DNA of 64,000 bases. Source: Streptomyces atratus (GTDB lineage: Bacteria > Actinomycetota > Actinomycetes > Streptomycetales > Streptomycetaceae). Below are positions 8,820 to 18,251 of the stretch, piece by piece. Positions within the stretch are counted from its first letter, which is position 1; each line of letters opens with the position of its first letter. The stretch spans positions 379,813 through 443,812 of the forward strand of contig NZ_BMRN01000002.1 of assembly GCF_014648655.1 (NCBI RefSeq). The letters run 5' to 3'. The notes beneath the pieces are model-generated. The model did not search any database. It was not told the DNA's origin and was given only the letters and a program-made list of their open reading frames with translations. A program made the position numbers and the translations under genes.

Positions 8820-9057
8820 TGGCCCTGCTCTCCCCGCCGCACACCCGGCGGAGCCGAATCCCGCTCAAGGGTGATTGATGCCGCTCAGCCGTGTGGCGTC
8901 GGTCACCTGGTCGGGAAGCGCCAATTCCGGTATATGCCCTGATCGCAAGGCGACGGAAGGTTTCGATACGGCGTGCAGTGGCTGACGTCCGCCTTGCGAG
9001 ACGGTAACGGAGAGTGCAACCATCGCTGTATCTCCCAGCCCTCAAGGTAGGTCGTCT

Positions 9058-10557
9058 GTGTCTGCTCAGCACATAGCCAAAGCCCGAACCACAGCAGTCG
9101 TGCTCGCCGGCGGTACCGGCCAGCGCGTGGGTCTGTCCATTCCCAAGCAGCTGCTGAAGATCGCAGGCAAGGCCGTCATCGAGCACACGCTGTCGATCTT
9201 CCAGCAGGCCGACTCCATCGACGACGTCATCGTGCTGATGGCTCCGGGCTATGTGCCCGACGTGGAGAAGATCGTCGCCAAGGCCGGACTCACCAAGGTC
9301 ACCAGGGTGATCGAGGGCGGCTCCACCCGCAACGAGACCACCGAGCGCGCCATCGCGGCCCTCGGTGAGGGCCTGGCCGAGGGAGAGGACCGCAACGTCC
9401 TCTTCCACGATGCCGTGCGCCCCCTGCTCTCGCAGCGCGTCATCAAGGACTGCGTCGACGCCCTGGACCGCTACCAGGCGGTCGATGTCGCCATCCCGTC
9501 CGCGGACACGATCATCGTGACCCGCACCCACGGCGGCGACGGAGAGTTCATCACCGACGTGCCCGACCGCTCCCGGCTGCGCCGCGGCCAGACGCCGCAG
9601 GCCTTCAAGCTCTCCACGATCCGCCGGGCGTACGAGGTCGCCGCGAGCGACCCGAACTTCCAGGCCACCGATGACTGCTCGGTCGTCCTGAAGTACCTCC
9701 CCGACGTGCCGATCTACGTGGTCGCGGGCGACGAGTACAACATGAAGGTCACCCAGCCGGTCGACGTCTTCATCGCGGACAAGCTCTTCCAGCTGGCCTC
9801 CACGGCCGTCCCGCAGCCGACCGACGACGCCGCCTACCGTGAGCTGCTCACCGGCAAGACCCTCGTCGTCTTCGGCGGCTCGTACGGCATCGGCGCGGAC
9901 ATCGCGGCGCTCGCCGAGTCCTACGGCGCCTCCGTCTACGCCCTGGGCCGCTCCACCACCGGTACGCACGTGGAGAACCCGGAGCACGTCGACGACGCGC
10001 TCTCCAAGGCGTACGCGGACACCGGTCGCGTGGACTACGTGATCAACACCGCGGGCGTACTCCGCATCGGCAAGCTGGCCGAGACGGACAGCACGACCAT
10101 CCAGGAAGCGCTGAACGTCAACTACCTGGCGCCCGTGCAGATCGCCCGTGCCTCGTACAAGTACCTCGCCGAGACCAAGGGTCAGCTGCTGCTCTACACC
10201 TCCAGCAGCTACACCCGGGGCCGCGCCGAGTACAGCCTCTACTCGTCGACCAAGGCCGCCATGGTGAACCTCACCCAGGCGCTCTCGGACGAGTGGGCGG
10301 GCGACGGAGTGCGGGTGAACTGCGTGAACCCCGAGCGCACCGCCACCCCGATGCGCACCAAGGCGTTCGGCGACGAGCCCGCGGGCACGCTGCTCTCCTC
10401 CGAGGCGGTCGCCAGGACCTCCCTCGACGTCCTGCTCTCCGAGATGACCGGCCATGTCATCGATGTACGGCAGCAGGACCCGACCCGTGGCGCCTCCGAG
10501 GCATCGGGCTTCGAACAGGCGCTGGCCGCTGTCCTGGACCGACAGGCCGATGTGTAA
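9058..10557 (+). CDS. Bifunctional CDP-ribitol synthase: TarI-like cytidylyltransferase fused to TarJ-like reductase
   Basis: 499 residues with two enzymes in one chain. Residues about 10-240 are an IspD/TarI-type nucleotidyltransferase (VLAGGTGQRVGLSIPKQLLK, then FHDAVRP and RRGQTPQAF). Residues about 262-499 are a short-chain dehydrogenase with an NAD(P)-binding loop (VVFGGSYGIGAD) and the YSSTK catalytic pair near 395-399. This is the layout of Bcs1-type proteins, which reduce ribulose 5-phosphate and then make CDP-ribitol. The predicted product is the donor for a ribitol-phosphate polymer. The start is GTG at 9058, with AAGG-type purines upstream. It opens a cluster containing a polymerase and TarS-like transferases, which supports the assignment. 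Methylerythritol-phosphate chemistry is less likely because of the fused reductase. Confidence 0.85.
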   Translation: MSAQHIAKARTTAVVLAGGTGQRVGLSIPKQLLKIAGKAVIEHTLSIFQQADSIDDVIVLMAPGYVPDVEKIVAKAGLTKVTRVIEGGSTRNETTERAIAALGEGLAEGEDRNVLFHDAVRPLLSQRVIKDCVDALDRYQAVDVAIPSADTIIVTRTHGGDGEFITDVPDRSRLRRGQTPQAFKLSTIRRAYEVAASDPNFQATDDCSVVLKYLPDVPIYVVAGDEYNMKVTQPVDVFIADKLFQLASTAVPQPTDDAAYRELLTGKTLVVFGGSYGIGADIAALAESYGASVYALGRSTTGTHVENPEHVDDALSKAYADTGRVDYVINTAGVLRIGKLAETDSTTIQEALNVNYLAPVQIARASYKYLAETKGQLLLYTSSSYTRGRAEYSLYSSTKAAMVNLTQALSDEWAGDGVRVNCVNPERTATPMRTKAFGDEPAGTLLSSEAVARTSLDVLLSEMTGHVIDVRQQDPTRGASEASGFEQALAAVLDRQADV

Positions 10558-10578
10558 TACTGCGTGACAATCGACTAA

Positions 10579-10620
10579 TCGGACCCCTGTAGGCGCCCAG
10601 CGCGGACTGCAGGGGTCCGA
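10579..10620 (+). terminator. Stem-loop after the CDP-ribitol gene
   Basis: TCGGACCCCTG and CAGGGGTCCGA pair exactly, with extra pairing inside (TGTAG/CTGCA). It lies between the first two genes of the polymer cluster, so it may set their relative expression. Confidence 0.75.
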
Positions 10621-10689
10621 ATTCGTGAAGCTCAGCCTTCACACTTCCCTCGTAAGGTAAACAGTCGGCACCATCGGGAGCGGTACTTC

Positions 10690-12735
10690 GTGATTTCGAA
10701 AGCCATTCGCTTGGCTCGGGTGGGCAGCGGTTCGGAGCTGGCCGCGGCGCTCCTGGTGGCTGTGGGGTTCCCGTGCATCATGCTCGCGGCGATAATCCCC
10801 AATCTCTGGTTCTTCGCCGCGGCGACCGCGACCACTTATCTCGCGGACCGGTATCTGCACCACTGCGGCAGCTATCTGATCAACCGGCTCGCCGCTGTCC
10901 GGGCGGGGCTGTCGATCCGATTCCTGGTCCGCCAGCTGCTGCTCATCCTGCTGCTCTCCCGTATGGGATACGGCGAGCAGACACTCTTCTACGTGACGGT
11001 CGCCTGCCTGCTGGCCTTCTACGGACTCCAGGCGCCGCAGAGCGCGATGGTCACCCTCATCCGACTGCGACGCAAGCTTCCGGTGGTCACCCGCAACATC
11101 GACCTCGGGTCGGTGCGGATAGGGGACGCCCCGCCGCAGGGCCTGATGAACCGGCCCGCGGAGAAGATGCTGCACCTGGACGTCTTCTCGATGGTGGGTG
11201 TGCTGGTCGCGGTCGAGACCGGTGAGAGCGCCATCGCCTATGCCGGCCTCGGCCTCACGCTCGTCCTCGCGGTCGGCTACCTGGCAGCGCTTCTGCCGTA
11301 CGTCCGGCCGAGCCGGCTCGTACCGCCGGAGACCAAGGTCCTCAAGGCGGTGGGCGACTGGCTCGCCGAGTACCGGCCGACCGTGATGCTGTACTTCTCC
11401 GGCTCCAAGGACTCGGCCTACCAGGTCAACATGTGGCTGGAGACGATGGCCCAGCTCGGCGGGCGGCCGCTGATCTTCCTGCGTGAGCGCAACATCGTCC
11501 CGCAGCTGGCCACGACGTCGGTGCCCGTGCTCTGTGTGCCCGGTGGCGTGCACCTGATGAATCTGGACCTCTCGTCGGTACGGGTCGCGTTCTACGCAGC
11601 CAACGTCGGCAAGAACATCCACCTGCTCCGGGTGCCGACGATGAAGCATGTCTTCATCGGCCACGGCGACAGTGACAAGCTGGCCAGCGTCAACCCGTAC
11701 AGCAAGGTCTACGACGAGGTGTGGACCGCGGGCCGGGCCGGCCGCGACCGTTACGCGCTGGCCGATGTCGGTGTGCGCGACGAGGACATCGTCGAGGTGG
11801 GCCGCCCGCAGCTGGCCACCATCCAGCCGTGGTCCGGGGCGCCGAAGAACCCGATCCCGACCGTGCTGTACGCCCCCACCTGGGAGGGCTGGGACGACAA
11901 CCCGGGCAATACGTCGCTGCTGCTGGCCGGCGAGAACATCGTCAAGCGACTGCTGGACTCGGAGAAGCCGATCCGGCTGCTCTACAAGCCGCACCCCTTC
12001 ACCGGCACTCGCAGCGCCAAGGCCAAGGCTGTGCACCTGCGCATCACCGCGATGATCGAGCAGGCCGCCGCCCAGCGCGCCACCGACCCCCGCTGGGCGA
12101 AGGAATCGGCCGCTCTGCAGGGCGAGCAGGCCGAGGCCCGGGCCGAGCTGGCCCGTATCGAGGCACGCCTCGCCGAACTCTCCAGCGGTGGCCGCACCGC
12201 CCGGGACGAGGCGGAACTGTCCCGGGACTCGCTGGCCGACCCGGCGCGTGAGGCCGAGACCGCGAGGCTCAAGGACGAGTGGAACGCTGCCTCCTGGCGC
12301 GCACAGGGGTGGTGGGAGCACAGGGTCATCACCGGATCCGAGATGCGGCTGTACGACTGCTTCAACGAGTCGGACGCCATGGTCTCGGATATCTCCAGTG
12401 TGGTGTCCGACTTCATCGCGAGCGGCAAGCCGTACGCGGTCACCGACTCCGCCGCGCTGGGCGAGGAGGAGTTCTGCCGGCAGAACACCGCGGTACGCGC
12501 CGCAGTGATCCTCTCCAATTCGGCGACCGAGCTGGACGCCCTGCTCGACGCGGTGACGGACCCCGCTGCGGACACGTTGGCGCAGGCCCGGCGAGAGCTG
12601 AAGCAGTACCTCCTCGGCCCGGACGAGCCCACGTCCCTCATGCAGTTCGACGCGGCTGTGAAGGCGCTCGCGGCCAAGTCCGAGGCGCGGAACGTCGGGG
12701 TGGCGAAGAGCCTGGGTGAGCCGGTGGGCGGCTGA
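10690..12735 (+). CDS. Membrane-embedded TagF/TarL-like polyol-phosphate polymerase
   Basis: 681 residues. The first ~210 contain several hydrophobic segments (about residues 18-50, 75-115, 165-200), an unusual membrane module for this family. From about residue 230 the CDP-glycerol/ribitol phosphotransferase fold follows: FIGHGDSDK near 320, LYAPTWEGW, LYKPHPF and SDISSVVSDF near 566. It is expected to polymerise ribitol or glycerol phosphate on a lipid-linked primer. A coiled-coil insertion of about 75 residues (454-530, rich in Ala, Glu, Arg) interrupts the catalytic half before the last motif. The start is GTG at 10690 with GGGAG upstream. Its neighbours make CDP-ribitol and decorate the chain. 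Confidence 0.8.
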   Translation: MISKAIRLARVGSGSELAAALLVAVGFPCIMLAAIIPNLWFFAAATATTYLADRYLHHCGSYLINRLAAVRAGLSIRFLVRQLLLILLLSRMGYGEQTLFYVTVACLLAFYGLQAPQSAMVTLIRLRRKLPVVTRNIDLGSVRIGDAPPQGLMNRPAEKMLHLDVFSMVGVLVAVETGESAIAYAGLGLTLVLAVGYLAALLPYVRPSRLVPPETKVLKAVGDWLAEYRPTVMLYFSGSKDSAYQVNMWLETMAQLGGRPLIFLRERNIVPQLATTSVPVLCVPGGVHLMNLDLSSVRVAFYAANVGKNIHLLRVPTMKHVFIGHGDSDKLASVNPYSKVYDEVWTAGRAGRDRYALADVGVRDEDIVEVGRPQLATIQPWSGAPKNPIPTVLYAPTWEGWDDNPGNTSLLLAGENIVKRLLDSEKPIRLLYKPHPFTGTRSAKAKAVHLRITAMIEQAAAQRATDPRWAKESAALQGEQAEARAELARIEARLAELSSGGRTARDEAELSRDSLADPAREAETARLKDEWNAASWRAQGWWEHRVITGSEMRLYDCFNESDAMVSDISSVVSDFIASGKPYAVTDSAALGEEEFCRQNTAVRAAVILSNSATELDALLDAVTDPAADTLAQARRELKQYLLGPDEPTSLMQFDAAVKALAAKSEARNVGVAKSLGEPVGG

Positions 12736-12765
12736 GAGTCCGCCACCCGCCGTACACGATCGAGC

Positions 12766-12802
12766 AGGGCCCGGCACACTCCCGGAGGGTGTGCCGGGCC
12801 CT
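12766..12802 (+). terminator. Terminator after the polymerase gene
   Basis: AGGGCCCGGCACAC pairs with GTGTGCCGGGCCCT over 14 bases. Transcription of the next glycosyltransferase gene therefore probably starts between 12802 and 12875. Confidence 0.8.
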
Positions 12803-12874
12803 TGTGATGAGTATCACCACGCCGACGTGCGGCCCGGGACAACCAACGGAGCGGTCCGACTGTCTTGTGCCTGT

Positions 12875-14101
12875 GTGAACGAGACGCAAATTCCTGACGT
12901 AACTGTGGTTGTCGGCGCGTATGAGGCGATGCCCTATCTCGTCCGCTGTCTCGAATCGGTGGAGGCGCAGACCCTCGGCGCGAACCGGATCGAAATTGTT
13001 GCGGTCGACGACGGATCGACCGACGGCACAGGCGAGTACCTGGAGCAATTCGCAGCCCGGTCCCAGGTCCCGACCCGAGTTATCAGACAGAAGAACTCCG
13101 GCGGTCCCAGTGGCCCGCGCAACGTGGGTCTCGGTATGGCGCGCGGCCGCTATGTGTTCTTCCTGGACGCCGACGACTACTTCGGGGACGAGGCTCTGGA
13201 GCGCATGGTGGCCATGGGCGACCGGGCCGGCACCGATGTGGTCCTCGGCAAGGTGGTCGGCGTGAACCGGGGTGCGCCGAAGTCGATGTGGAGAGCGACC
13301 AAGGAGCGAGTCGACGTCTACAACTCCAAGGTCATTTACACGCTGAGCGCACAGAAGCTCTTCCGGCGTGAATTGCTGGAGCGGCTCTCCCTGAGATTCG
13401 ATGAGAACCTCAAGACCGGTGAGGACGCTCTCTTCACCATGGAGGCATATCTGCGTGGTGCCGGGATTTCCGTGATATCCGATTACGTCTGCTATTACCT
13501 GGTGGGTCGTGACGACGGGAAGCATGTCACGAAGAGCGGCACCTATGAATGGCGCTTCGATTCGATGCGCGCCATGATGGCGCTCATCCACCGGATCGAG
13601 CCCGCAGGGCCGAAGCGGGACTTCCTGATGATCCGTCCTTTCACTGTCGGGATGCTGCAGCAGTTCGGCCCCGTCGTGCTGAAGGATTCGGAGGATGTCC
13701 GGCGGCACAAGATGGAACTCGCGGCGCCGCTGATGGAGGAGTACTGGAACGACGGAGTGGCCCGGCTGATCAAGGTGGGCGAGCGGCTGCGGCTCGCCTG
13801 CGTGGCACAGGGCCGTATGGACCTGCTGATCGACGTGCTGCGCTACCTCCGGGCGAAGACGGTCCCGGATGTGGTCAGCTCACGCAAGGGTGACAAGCTG
13901 TACCTCGCCTACCCGCACTTCCGCGACAGGTCGGCCGGTCTGGCCGACTCCGATTACGAAGTCACCGTGCCCGACTGGCGCGACGGCAAGCGCATCGAGC
14001 AGCCGGAGGCCGCCGCCCGCCGAGCCTCGCTGTCCAGGCGTGTGGCGCGCAGGATGCGCCGTGACGTACGTCGCTGGAAGTCCCGGCTGAACGCGGGTTA
14101 G
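12875..14101 (+). CDS. TarS/TarP-like family 2 glycosyltransferase
   Basis: 408-residue GT-A fold transferase. The nucleotide-binding start (VTVVVGAYEAMPYLVRCLES), EIVAVDDGSTDGT, the NSGGPSGPRN loop and the metal-binding FLDADDYF are clear. From there the segments VVGVNRGAPKSMW, NSKVIYTLSAQKLFRR and EDALFTMEAYL match, from memory, the pattern of the poly(ribitol-phosphate) GlcNAc transferases TarS/TarP. It is predicted to add a sugar to ribitol-phosphate units. The C terminus is very basic (ARRMRRDVRRWKSR), which suits membrane binding. GTG at 12875 is the only reasonable in-frame start after the terminator; its Shine-Dalgarno is weak and distant, so the start is uncertain. Confidence 0.8.
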   Translation: MNETQIPDVTVVVGAYEAMPYLVRCLESVEAQTLGANRIEIVAVDDGSTDGTGEYLEQFAARSQVPTRVIRQKNSGGPSGPRNVGLGMARGRYVFFLDADDYFGDEALERMVAMGDRAGTDVVLGKVVGVNRGAPKSMWRATKERVDVYNSKVIYTLSAQKLFRRELLERLSLRFDENLKTGEDALFTMEAYLRGAGISVISDYVCYYLVGRDDGKHVTKSGTYEWRFDSMRAMMALIHRIEPAGPKRDFLMIRPFTVGMLQQFGPVVLKDSEDVRRHKMELAAPLMEEYWNDGVARLIKVGERLRLACVAQGRMDLLIDVLRYLRAKTVPDVVSSRKGDKLYLAYPHFRDRSAGLADSDYEVTVPDWRDGKRIEQPEAAARRASLSRRVARRMRRDVRRWKSRLNAG

Positions 14102-14230
14102 CAGCCGCCTCTCCACCGTCCGAGCCGCACACCCGGCCCGTGCGGTCGGTACACCGAAATGCTCAGTAAAATTCGCTCGGACGTCGCGCTCCCGCGACGG
14201 GACCGACATCTCACCCTGGGGACTGGTCAC

Positions 14231-15301
14231 GTGAAGGCTCTCGTACTATCCGGAGGGGCTGGCACCCGCCTGCGTCCCATCACACACACCTCGGCCAAGC
14301 AACTGGTGCCCGTGGCGAACAAGCCCGTGCTGTTCTACGGCCTGGAAGCCATCGCGGAAGCGGGTATCACCGAGGTCGGCATCATCGTGGGCGACACCGC
14401 CCCCGAGATCCGCGAGGCGGTCGGTGACGGTTCCGCGCTCGGTATCGAGGTCACCTACATCCCGCAGGACGAGCCGCTCGGCCTCGCCCACGCGGTGCTG
14501 ATCGCCCGCGACTTCCTGGGCGACGACGACTTCGTCATGTACCTCGGCGACAACTTCATCGTCGGCGGGATCACCGGTCTGGTGGACGAGTTCCGCGCGG
14601 ACAAGCCCGACGCGCAGATCCTGCTGACGCAGGTGCCCAACCCGACCTCCTTCGGTGTCGCGGAGCTCGACGCCGACGGCCGGGTGGCGTCCCTGGAGGA
14701 GAAGCCGAAGGAGCCCAAGAGCGATCTGGCGCTCGTCGGCGTCTACCTCTTCACCCCCGCCATCCACGAGGCGGTCCGCTCGATCGAGCCGTCCTGGCGC
14801 GGCGAGCTGGAGATCACGCACGCCATCCAGTGGCTGATCGACCAGAAGCGCGACGTGCGCTCCACCACGATCCGTGGCTACTGGAAGGACACCGGCAACG
14901 TCACCGACATGCTGGAGGTCAACCGGACCGTCCTGGAGGCCGTCGAGCCGTTCCAGGAGGGTGCCGACGTCGACGCGGACAGCGAGATCATCGGCCGGGT
15001 CCGGATCGAGCCGGGCGCCAAGGTCAGCGGCAGCCGCATCGTCGGGCCCGTGATCATCGGCGCCCGGTCGGTGATCAGCGGGGCGTACGTGGGCCCGTTC
15101 ACCTCGGTCTCGGAGGACTGCCGGATCGAAGACAGCGAGATCGAGTACTCCATCGTCCTGCGGGGCGCCTCCATCGCCGGTGTCCGCCGAGTGGAGGCGT
15201 CACTCATCGGCCGTGACGTCGAGGTGACCCCCGCGCCCCGTTCCCCGTCCGCCCACCGACTCGTACTCGGCGACCACAGCAAGGTGCAGATCTCTTCATG
15301 A
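14231..15301 (+). CDS. rmlA: Glucose-1-phosphate thymidylyltransferase, long form
   Basis: 356 residues; makes dTDP-glucose from glucose 1-phosphate and dTTP. The nucleotide-binding motif LSGGAGTRLRPIT and the active-site region MYLGDNFIVGG, then EEKPKEPKS, are present. It is longer than the ~290-residue RmlA of most rhamnose operons: after about residue 240 comes a left-handed beta-helix domain (PGAKVSGSRIVGPVIIGARS), as in StrD-like enzymes. The GTG start at 14231 follows TGGGGA. It overlaps rmlB by four bases (ATGA), so the three rml genes are translationally coupled. Confidence 0.93.
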   Translation: MKALVLSGGAGTRLRPITHTSAKQLVPVANKPVLFYGLEAIAEAGITEVGIIVGDTAPEIREAVGDGSALGIEVTYIPQDEPLGLAHAVLIARDFLGDDDFVMYLGDNFIVGGITGLVDEFRADKPDAQILLTQVPNPTSFGVAELDADGRVASLEEKPKEPKSDLALVGVYLFTPAIHEAVRSIEPSWRGELEITHAIQWLIDQKRDVRSTTIRGYWKDTGNVTDMLEVNRTVLEAVEPFQEGADVDADSEIIGRVRIEPGAKVSGSRIVGPVIIGARSVISGAYVGPFTSVSEDCRIEDSEIEYSIVLRGASIAGVRRVEASLIGRDVEVTPAPRSPSAHRLVLGDHSKVQISS

Positions 15302-16284
15302 CCACCAACATCCTGGTGACCGGCGGTGCCGGCTTCATCGGCTCGCACTATGTCCGTACGGTGCTCGGCCCCGAGGGCCCCGGCGACATCGCCGTCACCG
15401 TGCTCGACAAGCTCACCTACGCGGGCAACCCGGCCAACCTCGACGAGGTGCGCGACCACCCCGGTTTCAGGTTCGTGCAGGGCGACATCTGTGATCCCGA
15501 GCTGGTCTCCAAGCTGATGGCCGAGCACGACCAGGTGGTGCACTTCGCCGCCGAATCGCATGTGGACCGCTCCATCGACGGCGGCGCCGAGTTCGTCCGT
15601 ACGAACGTCGTGGGCACCCACACCCTGATCCACGCCGCGCACCTGGCCGGTATCAAGACCTTCGTGCACATCTCCACCGACGAGGTCTACGGCTCGATCG
15701 ACGAGGGCTCCTGGCCCGAGACCGATCCGCTCGCGCCCAACTCGCCCTACTCCGCGGCCAAGGCGTCCAGCGACCTGATCGCGCTTTCGTACCACCGCAC
15801 CCACGGCCTCGACGTGCGGGTGACCCGCTGCTCCAACAACTACGGGCACCACCACTTCCCCGAGAAGGTCATTCCGCTGTTCGTCACCAACCTGCTGGAC
15901 GGCAAGACGGTCCCGCTGTACGGCGACGGCGCCAACGTCCGCGACTGGCTGCACATCGACGACCACGTCCAGGGCATCGAACTGGTCCGTACGAAGGGCC
16001 GACCCGGTGAGGTCTACAACATCGGCGGCGGCACCGAGCTCTCCAACAAGGAGCTGACCGGTCTGCTGCTGGACGCCTGCGGTGCCGACTGGGACACCAG
16101 CGTCACCTACGTCGAGGACCGCAAGGGCCACGACCGCCGCTACTCGGTCGACTGCACCAAGATCCGCGAGGAGCTCGGTTACGAGCCCAGCAAGGACTTC
16201 CGCACCGGCCTCGCCGAGACTGTGCAGTGGTACCGCGACAACCGTGCCTGGTGGGAGCCGCTCAAGGACCGGGCCGCGCTGTGA
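15298..16284 (+). CDS. rmlB: dTDP-glucose 4,6-dehydratase
   Basis: 328-residue extended short-chain dehydrogenase that converts dTDP-glucose to dTDP-4-keto-6-deoxyglucose. Motifs visible: TGGAGFIGSHYVR (NAD binding), HFAAESHVDRSI, STDEVYGS (catalytic Thr-Asp-Glu) and YSAAKASSD (YxxxK). The length is normal. The ATG overlaps the end of rmlA and its stop overlaps the GTG of rmlD. Confidence 0.97.
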   Translation: MTTNILVTGGAGFIGSHYVRTVLGPEGPGDIAVTVLDKLTYAGNPANLDEVRDHPGFRFVQGDICDPELVSKLMAEHDQVVHFAAESHVDRSIDGGAEFVRTNVVGTHTLIHAAHLAGIKTFVHISTDEVYGSIDEGSWPETDPLAPNSPYSAAKASSDLIALSYHRTHGLDVRVTRCSNNYGHHHFPEKVIPLFVTNLLDGKTVPLYGDGANVRDWLHIDDHVQGIELVRTKGRPGEVYNIGGGTELSNKELTGLLLDACGADWDTSVTYVEDRKGHDRRYSVDCTKIREELGYEPSKDFRTGLAETVQWYRDNRAWWEPLKDRAAL

Positions 16285-17165
16285 GCGCCGTCTGGCTGGT
16301 CACCGGAGCCGCCGGGATGCTGGGCCAGGACGTCCTGGCCCGGCTCGCCCGTGAGGGCATCACCGCGGTCGCCGCGGACCGTGCGGCCATGGACATCGCG
16401 GACCCCGGATCGGTGCGCGCCGGCTTCGACGAGCACCGCCCCGCCGTCGTGGTGAACTGCGCCGCCTGGACCGCTGTCGACGACGCCGAGTCCCAGGAGG
16501 ACGCCGCGCTGCGGGTCAACGGCACGGGCCCCGAGGTCCTTGCCGCGGCCTGCCGTGAACACGGGGCCGTCCTCCTCCAGGTCTCGACCGACTACGTATT
16601 CGCCGGCGACGGCGAGAAGCCGTACGCCGAGAACGGCCCCACCGGACCGCGCAGCGCCTACGGCCGCACCAAACTGGCCGGCGAGCAGGCCGTGCTCGAC
16701 ACCCTGCCGGACACCGGTTACGTGGTCCGTACCGCCTGGCTGTACGGCGCGGGCGGCGGCAATTTCGTCCGTACGATGATCAAACTGGAGGGCATCAAGG
16801 AGACCCTCGACGTGGTGGACGATCAGCGCGGACAGCCCACCTGGACCGTCGATCTGGCCGACCGGCTGGTCAGGCTCGGGCAGGCCGCCCTCGCGGGCAC
16901 CGCCCCCGCGGGTGTCTACCACGGCACCAGCGGCGGCGAGACGACCTGGTTCGGCTTCACCCGGGAGATCTTCCGGCTGCTCGGCACCGACCCTGCGCGC
17001 GTCCGCCCCACCACCAGCGAGGCGTTCGTACGGCCGGCCCCCCGTCCCGCTTTCAGTGTGCTGGGACACGACCGCTGGGCAGAGGCCGGGATCGACCCGA
17101 TCCGGGACTGGCGGGCGGCACTGGAAGAGGCATTCCCGGCACTCGTCGCGGCAGAGCGGTCGTGA
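16281..17165 (+). CDS. rmlD: dTDP-4-dehydrorhamnose reductase
   Basis: 294 residues; performs the last reduction giving dTDP-L-rhamnose. Motifs: VTGAAGMLGQDV (NADPH loop), NCAAWTAVDDAE, STDYVFAGD, YGRTKLAGE (YxxxK) and RTAWLYG. The start is GTG at 16281 inside the GTGA overlap with rmlB. It completes an rmlA-B-D operon; the epimerase gene lies 3 kb further on. Confidence 0.96.
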   Translation: MSAVWLVTGAAGMLGQDVLARLAREGITAVAADRAAMDIADPGSVRAGFDEHRPAVVVNCAAWTAVDDAESQEDAALRVNGTGPEVLAAACREHGAVLLQVSTDYVFAGDGEKPYAENGPTGPRSAYGRTKLAGEQAVLDTLPDTGYVVRTAWLYGAGGGNFVRTMIKLEGIKETLDVVDDQRGQPTWTVDLADRLVRLGQAALAGTAPAGVYHGTSGGETTWFGFTREIFRLLGTDPARVRPTTSEAFVRPAPRPAFSVLGHDRWAEAGIDPIRDWRAALEEAFPALVAAERS

Positions 17166-17321
17166 TCGTCAAATAATCGTATCGACGGTCAAATCCCATC
17201 GAATTCCAAAGATGTGAACAACGAAGGTTTACATAGGGGAGAACGCTTACATCACAGTGCGGTCATGGGGTAACTTCGCCGGGGACCAGACCAGTTGGTT
17301 TCCTCCGAAGGGCTGCTCCAC

Positions 17322-18116
17322 GTGAACCGCCATGACTTTCTGCGTCAATTGCACCGCGTCTACCGGCCTCGGAACTATTTGGAGATCGGGGTCAACGACG
17401 GCAGGAGCCTGGCCCTCTCGCGAGTGCCCTCCGTCGCCGTCGACCCCGCCTTCCGCGTGGTGACGGACATCAGCTGCGACGTCCACCTGGTCAAGGCGAC
17501 GAGCGACGACTTCTTCGCCCGCAAGGACCCGCTGCTGCACCTGCGCAACGGCCGCAACCCGTTCCGCGCCCTCGCCCGCCGCGATCCCCTCAATGTGCTC
17601 GGCGGGGATCCGAAGCTGGAGCTCGCCTTCATCGACGGCATGCACCTCTTCGAGTACGCCCTGCGCGACTTCATGAACGTCGAGAAGCACGCCCGCTGGT
17701 CGAGCGTGATCGTGCTGGACGACATGCTGCCGCGTAATGTCGACGAGGCGGCCCGCGACCGGCACACCGACGCCTGGACGGGAGACGTCTACAAGGTGGC
17801 TACCGTGCTGCGGCGCTTTCGCCCCGACCTGACGGTGATCGAGGTCGACACCCAGCCCACCGGTATCGTGCTGGTCTTCGGCGCCGACCCGGACAGCACG
17901 GTGCTGAAGAACGCGTACGACAGGATCATCGAGGAATACGTCGTACCCGACCCGCAGGACGTCCCCGACGAGCTGCTGGTGCGCAAGAACGCCGTACAGG
18001 CCGAGGCGCTGCTCGAAGCCGACTTCTGGCCCTCGCTGGTCCGCGCCCGCAACCTGCGCCGCCCGCGCTCGGCCTACGCGCCTCTGCGCCGCCGGATCAA
18101 GGCGTTGACCGGCTGA
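17322..18116 (+). CDS. Methyltransferase-like protein of the surface-polymer cluster
   Basis: 264 residues. The N-terminal NYLEIGVNDGRSLAL fits the SAM-binding motif I (E-x-G-x-x-G-x-S) of class I methyltransferase-like proteins. LELAFIDGMHLFEYALRDF and VIVLDDMLPRN resemble the motif II/acidic region of the cephalosporin-hydroxylase/Methyltransf_24 type often found among glycan genes. The substrate cannot be told; a sugar or polymer end is likely from context. GTG at 17322 is preferred because GAAGGG sits nine bases upstream; a TTG at 17295 is an alternative. The upstream 150 bases are relatively AT-rich (TTACAT, 18 bases, TAACTT near 17248-17277) and may hold a promoter. Confidence 0.6.
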   Translation: MNRHDFLRQLHRVYRPRNYLEIGVNDGRSLALSRVPSVAVDPAFRVVTDISCDVHLVKATSDDFFARKDPLLHLRNGRNPFRALARRDPLNVLGGDPKLELAFIDGMHLFEYALRDFMNVEKHARWSSVIVLDDMLPRNVDEAARDRHTDAWTGDVYKVATVLRRFRPDLTVIEVDTQPTGIVLVFGADPDSTVLKNAYDRIIEEYVVPDPQDVPDELLVRKNAVQAEALLEADFWPSLVRARNLRRPRSAYAPLRRRIKALTG

Positions 18117-18143
18117 GCCGAGGGCGCCGGACGAGGAAGGAGA

Positions 18144-18164
18144 GGCCCGACATCGCGTCGGGCC
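18144..18164 (+). terminator. Short hairpin before the second TarS-like gene
   Basis: GGCCCGAC and GTCGGGCC pair exactly around ATCGC, 28 bases after the previous stop, followed by GTTCC. It is a plausible terminator. A TAATCT hexamer at 18183-18188 may be the -10 of the next gene. Confidence 0.5.
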
Positions 18165-18251
18165 GTTCCCGCGGGCTCGCGATAATCTGATGCGTACATT
18201 TCCCAGGGCGATGAGACGCCGGGGCCTTCCTCTCTTATTGGGGTTAACTGC

